From SVTX01 sp045658225 (GTDB lineage: Bacteria; Bacillota; Clostridia; Oscillospirales; CAG-272): 13,212 bases of DNA. Positions within the stretch are counted from its first letter, which is position 1; every line of letters starts with the position of its first letter. A program made the translations under genes and the position numbers. Below, piece after piece: positions 6,797 to 12,848 of this stretch. Below the pieces are notes generated by a model. The model searched no databases. It was not told the DNA's origin and was given only the letters and a program-made list of their open reading frames with translations. Location: contig JAZOUO010000036.1 in assembly GCA_045658225.1 (NCBI GenBank), positions 1 through 13,212 on the forward strand, read 5' to 3'.

Positions 6797-6873
6797 GGCG
6801 GGATAGCTCAGTTGGCTAGAGCAACCGGTTCATACCCGGTAGGTCATGGGTTCAAGTCCAATTCCCGCTACCA
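6797..6873 (+). tRNA. tRNA-Met (CAT anticodon), elongator type
   Basis: A 77-base cloverleaf with encoded CCA. The acceptor strand GGCGGGA pairs with TCCCGCT (first pair G-U). The D-arm is AGCTCAGTTGGCTAGAGC, and the anticodon arm ACCGG-TTCATAC-CCGGT gives CAT. The lack of an initiator-type C1-A72 mismatch and of three G-C pairs in the anticodon stem, plus the similarity to Bacillus elongator tRNA-Met, support elongator methionine. A tRNA-Ile with lysidine-modified CAT cannot be fully excluded. The T-stem ATGGG/CCAAT contains one G-A mismatch. Confidence 0.9.
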
Positions 6874-6906
6874 TTTTTAATATCTCACCGCTAATGTGGT
6901 GAGTCT

Positions 6907-6981
6907 GGCCCGTTGGTCAAGCGGTTAAGACACGGCCCTTTCACGGCTGTAACATGGGTTCGATTCCCGTACGGGCCACCA
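6907..6981 (+). tRNA. tRNA-Glu (TTC anticodon)
   Basis: A 75-base cloverleaf with encoded CCA. The acceptor stem GGCCCGT/ACGGGCC is perfect, the anticodon loop CTTTCAC gives TTC, and the T-arm is CATGGGTTCGATTCCCGTA. It lies 33 bases after tRNA-Met in the same transcript. Its last four bases overlap the left arm of the terminator hairpin. Confidence 0.95.
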
Positions 6982-7023
6982 AAAAACAAAGGAGATGCTG
7001 GTGCATCTCCTTTGTTTTTTGGT
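6978..7023 (+). terminator. Terminator of the tRNA operon
   Basis: A perfect 21-bp stem: ACC, six A, CAAAGGAGATGC (6978-6998) pairs with GCATCTCCTTTG, six T, GGT (7003-7023) around the loop TGGT. The T-run sits within the 3' arm, as in A-tract/T-tract terminators. The left arm begins at the discriminator base of tRNA-Glu. Confidence 0.85.
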
Positions 7024-7056
7024 CACCCATACGGGCGCGAGAAATCATACAACTCA
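7022..7056. repeat. 35-bp direct repeat, left copy
   Basis: The sequence starting GTCACCCATACGGGCGCGAG and ending CATACAACTCA is repeated without mismatch at 7231-7265. This copy begins inside the right arm of the tRNA terminator and overlaps the hairpin at 7050-7079. Confidence 0.85.
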
Positions 7057-7079
7057 AAATTGCAGGCAATTTTGAGTTG
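7050..7079. repeat. Perfect 13-bp hairpin
   Basis: CAACTCAAAATTG (7050-7062) and CAATTTTGAGTTG (7067-7079) flank the tetraloop CAGG. Only seven bases of its left arm are shared with the direct repeat, so the hairpin was completed outside the repeated unit. Confidence 0.6.
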
Positions 7080-7080
7080 A

Positions 7081-7094
7081 GGGTTCGATTCCCG
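7081..7094 (+). other. Isolated tRNA T-arm-like fragment
   Basis: GGGTTCGATTCCCG is identical to bases 6956-6969 of the neighbouring tRNA-Glu T-arm, but identity stops at both ends and no cloverleaf can be drawn around it. It may be the remnant of a duplicated or integration-disrupted tRNA. T-arms are conserved, so the parental tRNA cannot be named. Confidence 0.45.
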
Positions 7095-7116
7095 ACTTTA
7101 AAATTCCGATTACTGC

Positions 7117-7229
7117 GTGCTTCGCAAAAGGATAGGAACGCATCGCATAGCGATAGCTATGTGAAAGTTCTGGTTCCCATATTTTTCGAGGACTCGATGT
7201 CCGTGTGAACTTTAGCGGAGCACTTTTTT
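7117..7229. other. Inverted-repeat element ending in a T-run
   Basis: GTGCTTCGC (7117-7125) pairs with GCGGAGCAC (7215-7223) and is followed at once by ACTTTTTTA-type sequence. Inside are CATAGC/GCTATG (7146-7161, loop GATA), GGAAC/GTTCC (7135-7139 with 7173-7177) and a competing AAAGTTC/GAACTTT pair (7164-7170 with 7207-7213). It lies wholly between the two 35-bp repeats. A small structured RNA or a decayed mobile fragment are both possible; no promoter of its own is seen. Confidence 0.35.
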
Positions 7230-7230
7230 A

Positions 7231-7265
7231 GTCACCCATACGGGCGCGAGAAATCATACAACTCA
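7231..7265. repeat. 35-bp direct repeat, right copy
   Basis: Identical to 7022-7056 and separated from it by 174 bases. It ends eight bases before the -35 box of the mnmE promoter. Confidence 0.85.
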
Positions 7266-7273
7266 CAAATCCC

Positions 7274-7302
7274 TTGACGAAAGACTTTCATTATGATATA
7301 CT
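7274..7302 (+). promoter_or_regulatory. Promoter of mnmE-ymdB
   Basis: TTGACG (7274-7279), a 17-base spacer and TATACT (7297-7302), each one base from consensus, lie about 28 bases before the mnmE start codon. Confidence 0.8.
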
Positions 7303-7330
7303 TAATTCATAACATCAATCGGAGAATTAT

Positions 7331-8710
7331 ATGAATTTACTTGATACAATAGCAGCGATTTCCACCCCGTTTGGCAAGGGCGGAATTGCAGTGATAAGAA
7401 TTTCGGGCGGCGAGGCTTTTGCCGTTGCGGACAAAATATTCAAGCCCATAGGTCTAAAATCCTTGCTTGACGCAACACCAAAGATGTCGTATTACGGCAG
7501 AATATTTCTGAACGAGCAGCAAATTGACGACGGACTTGCCGTGTGCTTTAAGTCCCCAAGCTCATTTACGGGTGAGGACACAGTGGAAATATCCTGCCAC
7601 GGTGGAATACTCGTCACACAAAGGGTTCTGACGGCGGCGCTGAATGCGGGCGCACGCGCAGCGCAAGCGGGTGAGTTTACAAGACGTGCTTTTATAAACG
7701 GAAAAATGAATCTCTCGAGCGCAGAAGCGCTCGGCTCCTTACTTGAGGCTCAGACAGACGAGCAGATAGCTCTTGCGCGCTCGGGTATGAGGGGGACTCT
7801 GTCCGAGAAAACCGACATAATTTACAACTCGCTTTGCACGGTGCTTGCGTCTGTTTTCGCGCATATTGACTATCCCGACGAGGATCTTGCGGATATGTCC
7901 GAGGAGCAAATGATAGCGGCGGTTGACGAGAACATTCAAAAGCTTGAAGCACTCTCGGCAACATACAAGACAGGCAGAGCTATTGCCGAGGGTATACCTA
8001 CGGTTATCGCTGGCAAAACTAACGCGGGAAAAAGCTCGCTATATAACGCCATAGTCGGCAGGGAAGCCGCGATCGTGACGAGTATTGAGGGCACGACGAG
8101 GGATGTTCTTACCGAAACCGCGAGTCTTGGCAGAGTTATGATAAGACTTTCGGATACGGCGGGCTTGCGTGAGACTGATGACGTTGTTGAAAAGATTGGC
8201 GTTGAGAGGGCAAAGGATCAGCTTTCACGCGCCGAGCTGGTACTCGCGGTGCTTGATGGCTCAAATGCTCCGTCCTGCGAGGATATTGAGTTTGTAAATT
8301 ACCTTAAGAGTCAGGACTTTACCACAATATTTATACTCAACAAGAGCGACATCGGAGTTCATCCCGAGACGCGTAAAGTTGCAGACTGCTTTGAGTATAA
8401 TCTCACTATGTCGGCAAAAAATCTTGACGGATTTGACAAACTTGTTTCTCTTGTGGAGTCGGTGTATATAGACAACAGTCTTGACACGGGACGTGACGCC
8501 GTAATAGCAAATTCAAGACAGTATTCTGCGGTATGTCGCTCGCTTGAGCTTCTTAAAAACGCAAAACGATATATAGGGGACGGGCTTCCGCTTGAGGTCT
8601 GCGCGTCTGAGCTTGAGGGGGCTATGGTTGTTCTCGGCGAGCTTGACGGTAGGACGGTTGCGGAGGATATTGTGTCCAAAATCTTTTCAAGCTTCTGCGT
8701 TGGAAAATAA
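7331..8710 (+). CDS. mnmE: tRNA modification GTPase MnmE
   Basis: A 459-residue GTPase that works with MnmG to add the (carboxymethyl)aminomethyl group to uridine 34 of tRNAs reading split codon boxes. Residues 1-120 form the tetrahydrofolate-binding domain (DTIAAISTPFGKGGIAVIRISG at the start), followed by a helical domain interrupted by the G domain at about 220-380. G motifs are GKTNAGKS (228-235; the usual GxPNVGKS has Pro and Val here changed to Thr and Ala), EGTTRD (253-258), DTAGLR (275-280) and NKSD (337-340). The C-terminal FCVGK is the catalytic-cysteine motif. Length is normal. It stands apart from mnmG and rsmG, its frequent neighbours, and is followed 47 bases later by ymdB in the same direction. 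Confidence 0.97.
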   Translation: MNLLDTIAAISTPFGKGGIAVIRISGGEAFAVADKIFKPIGLKSLLDATPKMSYYGRIFLNEQQIDDGLAVCFKSPSSFTGEDTVEISCHGGILVTQRVLTAALNAGARAAQAGEFTRRAFINGKMNLSSAEALGSLLEAQTDEQIALARSGMRGTLSEKTDIIYNSLCTVLASVFAHIDYPDEDLADMSEEQMIAAVDENIQKLEALSATYKTGRAIAEGIPTVIAGKTNAGKSSLYNAIVGREAAIVTSIEGTTRDVLTETASLGRVMIRLSDTAGLRETDDVVEKIGVERAKDQLSRAELVLAVLDGSNAPSCEDIEFVNYLKSQDFTTIFILNKSDIGVHPETRKVADCFEYNLTMSAKNLDGFDKLVSLVESVYIDNSLDTGRDAVIANSRQYSAVCRSLELLKNAKRYIGDGLPLEVCASELEGAMVVLGELDGRTVAEDIVSKIFSSFCVGK

Positions 8711-8757
8711 ATCTGAATTCAGATATAGAAAGGCGCGCATTTTTGCGCAGAAATATT

Positions 8758-9525
8758 ATGAGAATATTGACGATAGGAGATATTGTAGGTGTTCGCACGG
8801 TTGATTATCTCCAGAAAAATCTTTGGAAAAAGCGCGATGAATTGAAAATTGACTTCGTTATCGCAAACGGCGAGAATGCGAGCGATATTCACGGCATCTC
8901 ATCTACTGACGCGCAGAGACTGCTCGACTGCGGAGTTGACCTTATAACACTCGGAAATCACACCTGGGCAAAGAGGGATATTTATGACTTTCTTGACTCC
9001 AATCCCGACAAGATAATCCGTCCGTCAAACTATCCCGGTTCGGCTCCCGGCTACGGATATACCACCGCAAACGTTTGCGGATACTCGGTTTTGTGCATAA
9101 ATACGCAGGGACAGGCATTTATGGACACGCTTGACTCTCCATTTGACAGTATTGAGCTGATTTTAGCGCGCGAGGAAGGTAAATATGACTTGGCGATCCT
9201 TGACTTTCACGCCGAGGCGACAAGCGAAAAATACGCCATAGCCCGATATTTTGACGGCAAGATAAATATAATTTTCGGCACGCATACGCACGTTCCCACG
9301 GCAGACTTGCAGATTCTCCCGGGCGGTACTGCATACGTGACCGACCTTGGAATGAGTGGACCCAAAAACGGTATTCTCGGCACGGACACAGAGGCGGTTC
9401 TTCGCAAGATGAAGGATCATCTACCCGCGAGGTTTGTTCCCGCGTCGGGAGATATTGAGGTTAAAGCGGTGCTGTTTGAAACCGACGGCACAAAGCCCGT
9501 GTCTCTTAAGAGAATTACGTTTTAA
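8758..9525 (+). CDS. ymdB: YmdB-like metallophosphoesterase (TIGR00282 family)
   Basis: A 255-residue calcineurin-like phosphoesterase. In Bacillus subtilis YmdB hydrolyses 2',3'-cyclic nucleotides and affects biofilm and motility gene expression. Metal-site residues are all present: Asp8 (IGDIVG), Glu39 (ANGEN), Asn67-His68 (LGNHTW), His151 (DFHAE), His176 and His178 (GTHTHVP). With this ATG the glutamate falls at position 39, as in B. subtilis YmdB, which favours this start. An in-frame TTG at 8743 is better spaced from the GAAAGG site (8727-8732) and would add five residues; a GCGC-rich hairpin between that site and the ATG could shorten the effective distance. Probably co-transcribed with mnmE, ending at the terminator at 9542. 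Confidence 0.92.
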   Translation: MRILTIGDIVGVRTVDYLQKNLWKKRDELKIDFVIANGENASDIHGISSTDAQRLLDCGVDLITLGNHTWAKRDIYDFLDSNPDKIIRPSNYPGSAPGYGYTTANVCGYSVLCINTQGQAFMDTLDSPFDSIELILAREEGKYDLAILDFHAEATSEKYAIARYFDGKINIIFGTHTHVPTADLQILPGGTAYVTDLGMSGPKNGILGTDTEAVLRKMKDHLPARFVPASGDIEVKAVLFETDGTKPVSLKRITF

Positions 9526-9541
9526 TATTATTTTTCAACAC

Positions 9542-9574
9542 AAAAAGGACAGAGATAAATTCTCTGTCCTTTTT
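9542..9574 (+). terminator. Terminator of mnmE-ymdB
   Basis: A perfect 14-bp stem: AAAAAGGACAGAGA (9542-9555) and TCTCTGTCCTTTTT (9561-9574), loop TAAAT, with the T-run in the 3' arm. It begins 17 bases past the ymdB stop. Confidence 0.9.
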
Positions 9575-9645
9575 ATGTGCTTATATGCATTATTTGATAT
9601 GCGACTGTCTCAAAATTGTCAATGTTTTTCAACAAACTGTAAATT

Positions 9646-9674
9646 TTAACATAACTTAAACGTTTAGTTATTAT
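9646..9674 (+). promoter_or_regulatory. Probable promoter of plsY
   Basis: TTAACA (9646-9651), a 17-base spacer and TATTAT (9669-9674), each one base from consensus, leave a leader of about 50 bases before the GGGAGG site (9719-9724). Confidence 0.65.
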
Positions 9675-9729
9675 ATATTTAATGATAGGGGTATATTATT
9701 ACAAGTAAAGAAAAAATCGGGAGGTCCAA

Positions 9730-10365
9730 ATGAGGTATTTTTTGGGGATCGTCATCGGTTATCTTCTTGGGTGCATAAGTCCGACTTACTTGTTTTCGAT
9801 GATAAAAAATATAGATATGCGTAAAAGCGGCACGGGAAATCTCGGTGCGACAAACGCTATGCTAACGCTTGGCAAGGGGGTCGGCGCAGCTGTTATGCTG
9901 TTTGACATAGCAAAAGCCTTTGTTCCCGTGCTTGTGTGTAAAATATTATTTGTTGACGACCATATTCTTATGCTGTCGGTGGGGCTTGCGGCGGTGGTGG
10001 GACACGCCTTCCCATTTTACCTCAAATTTAAGGGCGGAAAGGGAGTTGCGACTCTTGCTGGGCTCGTTTTGGCGTATAATCCGCTTATGTTTTTGATGCT
10101 TTTCTCTTTGGGCTCGCTGTTTGTTCTTGTTTTCCGCTACGTGTTCGCGCTCCCCATATCTGCTGCAGCGATCTTTCCTGTTTTGGTGGGAATATATACG
10201 AAATCCCTCGTACCCACGCTGCTATCCATAGCCATCGGGGCTGTTGTAATTTTCAGACACAAAAGAAATTTTGAACGTGTGCATGACGGTACGGAAATAA
10301 AGATTACGGACTATTTTAAGGGAACTTACAAGGTGCAACGGGTTGAGAAGAGAAAGAAAAAATAA
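9730..10365 (+). CDS. plsY: Acyl-phosphate:glycerol-3-phosphate acyltransferase PlsY
   Basis: A 211-residue integral membrane enzyme that acylates position 1 of glycerol 3-phosphate from acyl-phosphate, the first committed step of phospholipid synthesis in most Gram-positive bacteria. All three conserved cytoplasmic motifs are visible: SGTGNLGATNAM (33-44), GHAFPFYLKFKGGKGVAT (91-108) and RHKRNFERVHDGTE (176-189). About five hydrophobic segments match the family. The lysine-rich tail (EKRKKK) is cytoplasmic. It is a single-gene unit between its own promoter and the terminator shared with hpf. Confidence 0.96.
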   Translation: MRYFLGIVIGYLLGCISPTYLFSMIKNIDMRKSGTGNLGATNAMLTLGKGVGAAVMLFDIAKAFVPVLVCKILFVDDHILMLSVGLAAVVGHAFPFYLKFKGGKGVATLAGLVLAYNPLMFLMLFSLGSLFVLVFRYVFALPISAAAIFPVLVGIYTKSLVPTLLSIAIGAVVIFRHKRNFERVHDGTEIKITDYFKGTYKVQRVEKRKKK

Positions 10366-10391
10366 ACGGGTTGGCAAATGCCAACCCGTTT
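10364..10391. terminator. Bidirectional terminator between plsY and hpf
   Basis: AAACGGGTTGGCA (10364-10376) and TGCCAACCCGTTT (10379-10391) form a perfect 13-bp stem. T-rich tails follow on both strands: TGTGTTTTTTATT on the plus strand, and the complement of the A-run at 10354-10366 on the minus strand. It overlaps the plsY stop codon. Confidence 0.9.
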
Positions 10392-10416
10392 GTGTTTTTT
10401 ATTATTCCGTTCTATA

Positions 10417-10950
10417 TTATTCCGGCTCAATGAGTCCGTAATTTCCGTCTTTTCTCTTATAAACCACGCATGTCTTATCTGTTTCTGCGTCGTTGAATAC
10501 GAAGAAGGTATGTCCGAGAAGATTCATCTGCAAAATTGCTTCCTCGACCGACATGGGAGTGTACTCAAATCTCTTTGTCTTTATAACGACTGCTTCTTCC
10601 TCCTCAAGCTCTGCTCCTGCCCAGTCCATATTAGCCTCAAAGCTCTCAATTCCTCCCTCGCGGAGCTTTTTGCGGAGCTTTGTTTTGTTTTTGCGGATCT
10701 GGCGTTCGATGTTTTCAACCGATCTGTCAAGCGCATCTCTGAAGCTGTCCGCCTCGACCTCGCTTCTGAAAAGCGTGCCCGCGGCGTTTATCGTGATCTC
10801 GAGAAGCGAGTTGCCGTGACTGCGCGTGAGCGTCACCGTTGCGTTGCCCTCTCCGCCAAAAAACTTATCGAACTTGGCGAGCTTTTCCTCAATAAGAGCC
10901 TTTGTGTCGTCGTAAACGCTTAACTGTCTGCCGATAATGTTGATCTTCAT
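10417..10950 (-). CDS. hpf: Ribosome hibernation promoting factor, long form
   Basis: A 177-residue protein starting MKINIIGRQLSVYDDTKALI, which follows an AAGGAAAGG site; an in-frame ATG 13 codons upstream lacks a comparable site. Residues 1-100 are the S30AE/YfiA domain, which binds the decoding site of idle 30S subunits. After an acidic linker (EEEEA), residues 123-177 form the C-terminal dimerization domain typical of long HPF (IKTKRFEYTPMSVEEAILQM, then GHTFFVFNDAET). That domain lets one protein pair two ribosomes as 100S dimers in stationary phase. Length and both domains are normal. It converges with plsY. Confidence 0.96.
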   Translation of the reverse strand: MKINIIGRQLSVYDDTKALIEEKLAKFDKFFGGEGNATVTLTRSHGNSLLEITINAAGTLFRSEVEADSFRDALDRSVENIERQIRKNKTKLRKKLREGGIESFEANMDWAGAELEEEEAVVIKTKRFEYTPMSVEEAILQMNLLGHTFFVFNDAETDKTCVVYKRKDGNYGLIEPE

Positions 10951-11051
10951 GTGTTTTGCCTGCCTTTCCTTGCTATTGCAAATTTGCACCGCAACACCTT
11001 GTATGACTGCATAAACGCACGAGCTTGTGTCCGTGCTTCCTTTGCACCTTT

Positions 11052-11080
11052 ATTATATCATACTTTTGAACAAATGTAAA
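11052..11080 (-). promoter_or_regulatory. Promoter of hpf
   Basis: On the minus strand TTTACA (complement of 11075-11080), a 17-base spacer and TATAAT (complement of 11052-11057). It predicts a leader of about 95 bases containing a GCACG/CGTGC hairpin and the palindrome GCAAATTTGC close to the binding site. Stress-type (sigma-B) boxes are not apparent. Confidence 0.75.
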
Positions 11081-11177
11081 GAGGTTTTTTGGAATTTTTT
11101 GTGCAATTTTTATGAAAATTTCTAACAAATTAAATGCTTATTTTTATTTTCTTCTTTCTTGTGACACCGAAAAAATA

Positions 11178-11206
11178 TTAACAATTTTATATATTTTTTC
11201 TATAAT
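11178..11206 (+). promoter_or_regulatory. Promoter of the small dehydrogenase-like gene
   Basis: TTAACA (11178-11183), a 17-base spacer and TATAAT (11201-11206) precede a strong AAAGGAGGA site at about 11229-11237 and the ATG at 11243. Confidence 0.8.
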
Positions 11207-11242
11207 ATGGGGATAATATAATAACTTAAAAGGAGGATTACT

Positions 11243-11494
11243 ATGGGATTTTTAAGTGGAAAAACTCTTGTCCTCACAGGCGGACGCGCGGTATTATCTG
11301 ACGGCTCAGCTTTAAAAATTCAAGAAGTCTATCCAGAGGCGTTTGAAAAGAACGTTCATACTACTCCTACAGGACACTTTGAAAATCCCGAGCTTGATAT
11401 TGGTCGCGCTTGCGTAGCTTTGACGTATCCCAATTTCAAATATATGACGGGTGAGACTATTACTCTTGGGGGTGGACTCGGTCTGAAGCCTTAA
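11243..11494 (+). CDS. Short ORF resembling an internally deleted short-chain dehydrogenase/reductase
   Basis: An intact 83-codon frame with a strong promoter, binding site and terminator. Residues 1-22 (MGFLSGKTLVLTGGRAVLSDGS) look like the nucleotide-binding start of a clostridial SDR related to enoyl-ACP reductases. Residues 26-83 look like the C-terminal end of the same kind of protein: YPEAFEKNV, GHFENPELDIGRACVAL, and MTGETITLGGGLGLKP, matching the usual ITGQ..VDGG.GL ending. The roughly 170-200 residues between, which hold the catalytic Ser-Tyr-Lys and most of the Rossmann fold, are missing, and the join keeps the frame. It cannot be a working dehydrogenase. It is probably a deletion remnant, less likely a new small protein. 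The family assignment is from memory of motifs and not checked by search. Confidence 0.65.
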   Translation: MGFLSGKTLVLTGGRAVLSDGSALKIQEVYPEAFEKNVHTTPTGHFENPELDIGRACVALTYPNFKYMTGETITLGGGLGLKP

Positions 11495-11537
11495 AAAATC
11501 TATGTTATTGATAAGTTAAAATCCAGCTCAAATTGAC

Positions 11538-11572
11538 AATTGCCGAGTGAAATCAGCTCGGCAATTATTTTT
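11538..11572 (+). terminator. Terminator after the dehydrogenase-like gene
   Basis: AATTGCCGAG (11538-11547) and CTCGGCAATT (11557-11566) form a 10-bp stem with a 9-base loop, followed by ATTTTTAT. The next 68 bases up to the rpmG promoter are A/T-rich and show nothing else. Confidence 0.85.
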
Positions 11573-11640
11573 ATAAAAACGCCCTATATAATAATGAAGA
11601 AAACCTGAGAAAGCTTAATAAAAAAATTTCAAAAAAAGTG

Positions 11641-11669
11641 TTGACAAGCACTTTACATTGTGATATAAT
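11641..11669 (+). promoter_or_regulatory. Consensus promoter of the rpmG-secE-nusG-rplK operon
   Basis: TTGACA (11641-11646), a 17-base spacer and TATAAT (11664-11669): a perfect match in both boxes and spacing, with an A-rich stretch upstream. Strong, growth-linked transcription is expected. Confidence 0.92.
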
Positions 11670-11673
11670 GGTC

Positions 11674-11746
11674 GTACCTCTGCAAATAGGGCTTTTTTTT
11701 CGTGCCTTCTGCGCAAAAAGACACGGGCCGTTTCAGAGGGAGGTAC
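11674..11746 (+). promoter_or_regulatory. Leader inverted repeat ahead of rpmG
   Basis: GTACCTCTG (11674-11682) can pair with CAGAGGGAGGTAC (11734-11746), with a few unpaired bases. It encloses a run of eight T after GGGC and a CGTG/CACG stem. It begins at the expected transcription start, so the whole leader could fold into one structure. A regulatory role is inferred only from its position. Confidence 0.35.
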
Positions 11747-11795
11747 ACAAGGCTGCTATGCAGTCAAATAAATTTAAATGGGAGGTGCCGAAATC

Positions 11796-11957
11796 ATGGC
11801 TAATGAAGCAAGAGTCAAAGTGACTCTCGTATGCACAGAGTGCAAGCAGAGAAACTACGACACAAAGAAAAACAAGAAGAATGATCCGGACAGACTTGAA
11901 ATGAACAAGTTCTGCCGCTTCTGCCGCAAACACACTCTGCACAAGGAAACCAAGTAA
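11796..11957 (+). CDS. rpmG: Ribosomal protein L33
   Basis: A 53-residue protein, MANEARVKVTLVCTECKQRN at the start, with two CxxC pairs (CTEC and CRFC), the zinc-binding form of L33 from the large ribosomal subunit. It ends RKHTLHKETK, typical of the family. The start follows GGGAGGTG at 11780-11787. It leads the classical L33-SecE-NusG-L11 order, with secE 21 bases downstream. Confidence 0.95.
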   Translation: MANEARVKVTLVCTECKQRNYDTKKNKKNDPDRLEMNKFCRFCRKHTLHKETK

Positions 11958-11978
11958 GGTACGGAAAGGATTGTAACG

Positions 11979-12290
11979 ATGGCAGATTTGAACGAAAAAG
12001 CTCCTGAGGTCCAGTCCTCCGAAACGCCTAAAGCAGAAGCAAAAGCTGCAAAAGCAAAGGTGAAGAAGCCCAACTTTTTTGTTCGCACGGGTAAGAGAAT
12101 CGCTTCCTTTACTCGCGAATGCATCAGCGAAATGAAAAAGGTTACCTGGCTTTCCCGCTCCGAGACCCTGAAGAGCTCTCTCGTGGTTCTCGTGATCGCC
12201 GTGGCCTTGGCCGCTTTGATCGGTATTTTGGATACCGGCTTGCAGTACGGTGTTACCGGACTCTACTCTCTTGGAGAACTATTTAAGTAA
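11979..12290 (+). CDS. secE: Preprotein translocase subunit SecE
   Basis: A 103-residue single-span SecE, the subunit that clamps SecY in the protein-conducting channel. An Ala/Lys/Glu-rich N-terminal extension (1-30) precedes the amphipathic helix with the conserved EMKKVTWLSRSE (51-62) and the membrane span at about 66-87. The start follows GGAAAGGA. It lies between rpmG and nusG, as in most bacteria, and nusG starts 12 bases after its stop. Confidence 0.95.
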   Translation: MADLNEKAPEVQSSETPKAEAKAAKAKVKKPNFFVRTGKRIASFTRECISEMKKVTWLSRSETLKSSLVVLVIAVALAALIGILDTGLQYGVTGLYSLGELFK

Positions 12291-12302
12291 AAGGATACGA
12301 AC

Positions 12303-12848
12303 ATGAGTGATTTTGACGAAATGAACCTTGGTCCCAGGTGGTACGTTATTCACACGTATTCCGGTTATGAAAACAAAGTCAAGACCAGCATTGACAAGAT
12401 CGTAGAAAACCGTGGCCTCGGCCACCTGATCTACGACACGCGCATTCCCGTTGAGCGCACTACCGTGACCAACGAGAAGGGCGAAACGAAAGAGGTGGAG
12501 AGTAAGATCTTCCCTGCTTACGTACTGATCAAAATGACCATGACGGACGAAAGCTGGCACGTTGTCCGCAACATCACCGGTGTTACAGGCTTCGTGGGCC
12601 CCGGCTCACGCCCCGTTCCCCTCACCGAGGACGAGCTCGCGCTCTTCAACGTAGAGATCGCCAAGGAAGAGGAATTCAAGCTTAAGATCGGTATGAAGGT
12701 CAAGGCCGTTTCCGGCGCCTTTGCCGGTTACAGCGGTACCCTTCAAGAAATCTCCGAGGATAAGAAGCAGCTTACTGTTCTCGTATCCACCGGAAAGCGC
12801 GACATTCCTATCATCGTTGAAGCGAAGGATGTCGCAATCGACGAATAA
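12303..12848 (+). CDS. nusG: Transcription termination/antitermination factor NusG
   Basis: A 181-residue elongation factor. Residues 12-115 are the NGN domain that binds the RNA polymerase clamp (WYVIHTYSGYENKVK, then FPAYVLIKM and VRNITGVTGFVG). Residues from about 128 form the KOW domain (GMKVKAVSGAFAGYSGTLQEI), which contacts ribosomal protein S10 or Rho. Length is normal. The gene uses many C-ending codons, as expected for high expression. The gap to rplK is 103 bases, longer than the others in the operon. Confidence 0.96.
   Translation: MSDFDEMNLGPRWYVIHTYSGYENKVKTSIDKIVENRGLGHLIYDTRIPVERTTVTNEKGETKEVESKIFPAYVLIKMTMTDESWHVVRNITGVTGFVGPGSRPVPLTEDELALFNVEIAKEEEFKLKIGMKVKAVSGAFAGYSGTLQEISEDKKQLTVLVSTGKRDIPIIVEAKDVAIDE

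Noticed and set aside
6954..7208. Plus-strand frame of 84 codons starting inside tRNA-Glu
   Set aside because: It begins in the tRNA T-arm and crosses the terminator hairpin and a direct repeat; it is an artefact of RNA and repeat sequence.
7022..7265. CRISPR array
   Set aside because: Only two repeat copies with a 174-base gap that contains further inverted repeats, and no cas genes nearby.
8712..8723. Palindrome TCTGAATTCAGA between mnmE and ymdB as an operator
   Set aside because: A single 12-base palindrome inside an operon gap, with no second copy in the window and no promoter beside it.
11758..11823. Short upstream frame overlapping the rpmG start in another phase
   Set aside because: It has a weak, distant start context and covers the rpmG binding site itself; it is more likely incidental than a regulatory leader peptide.
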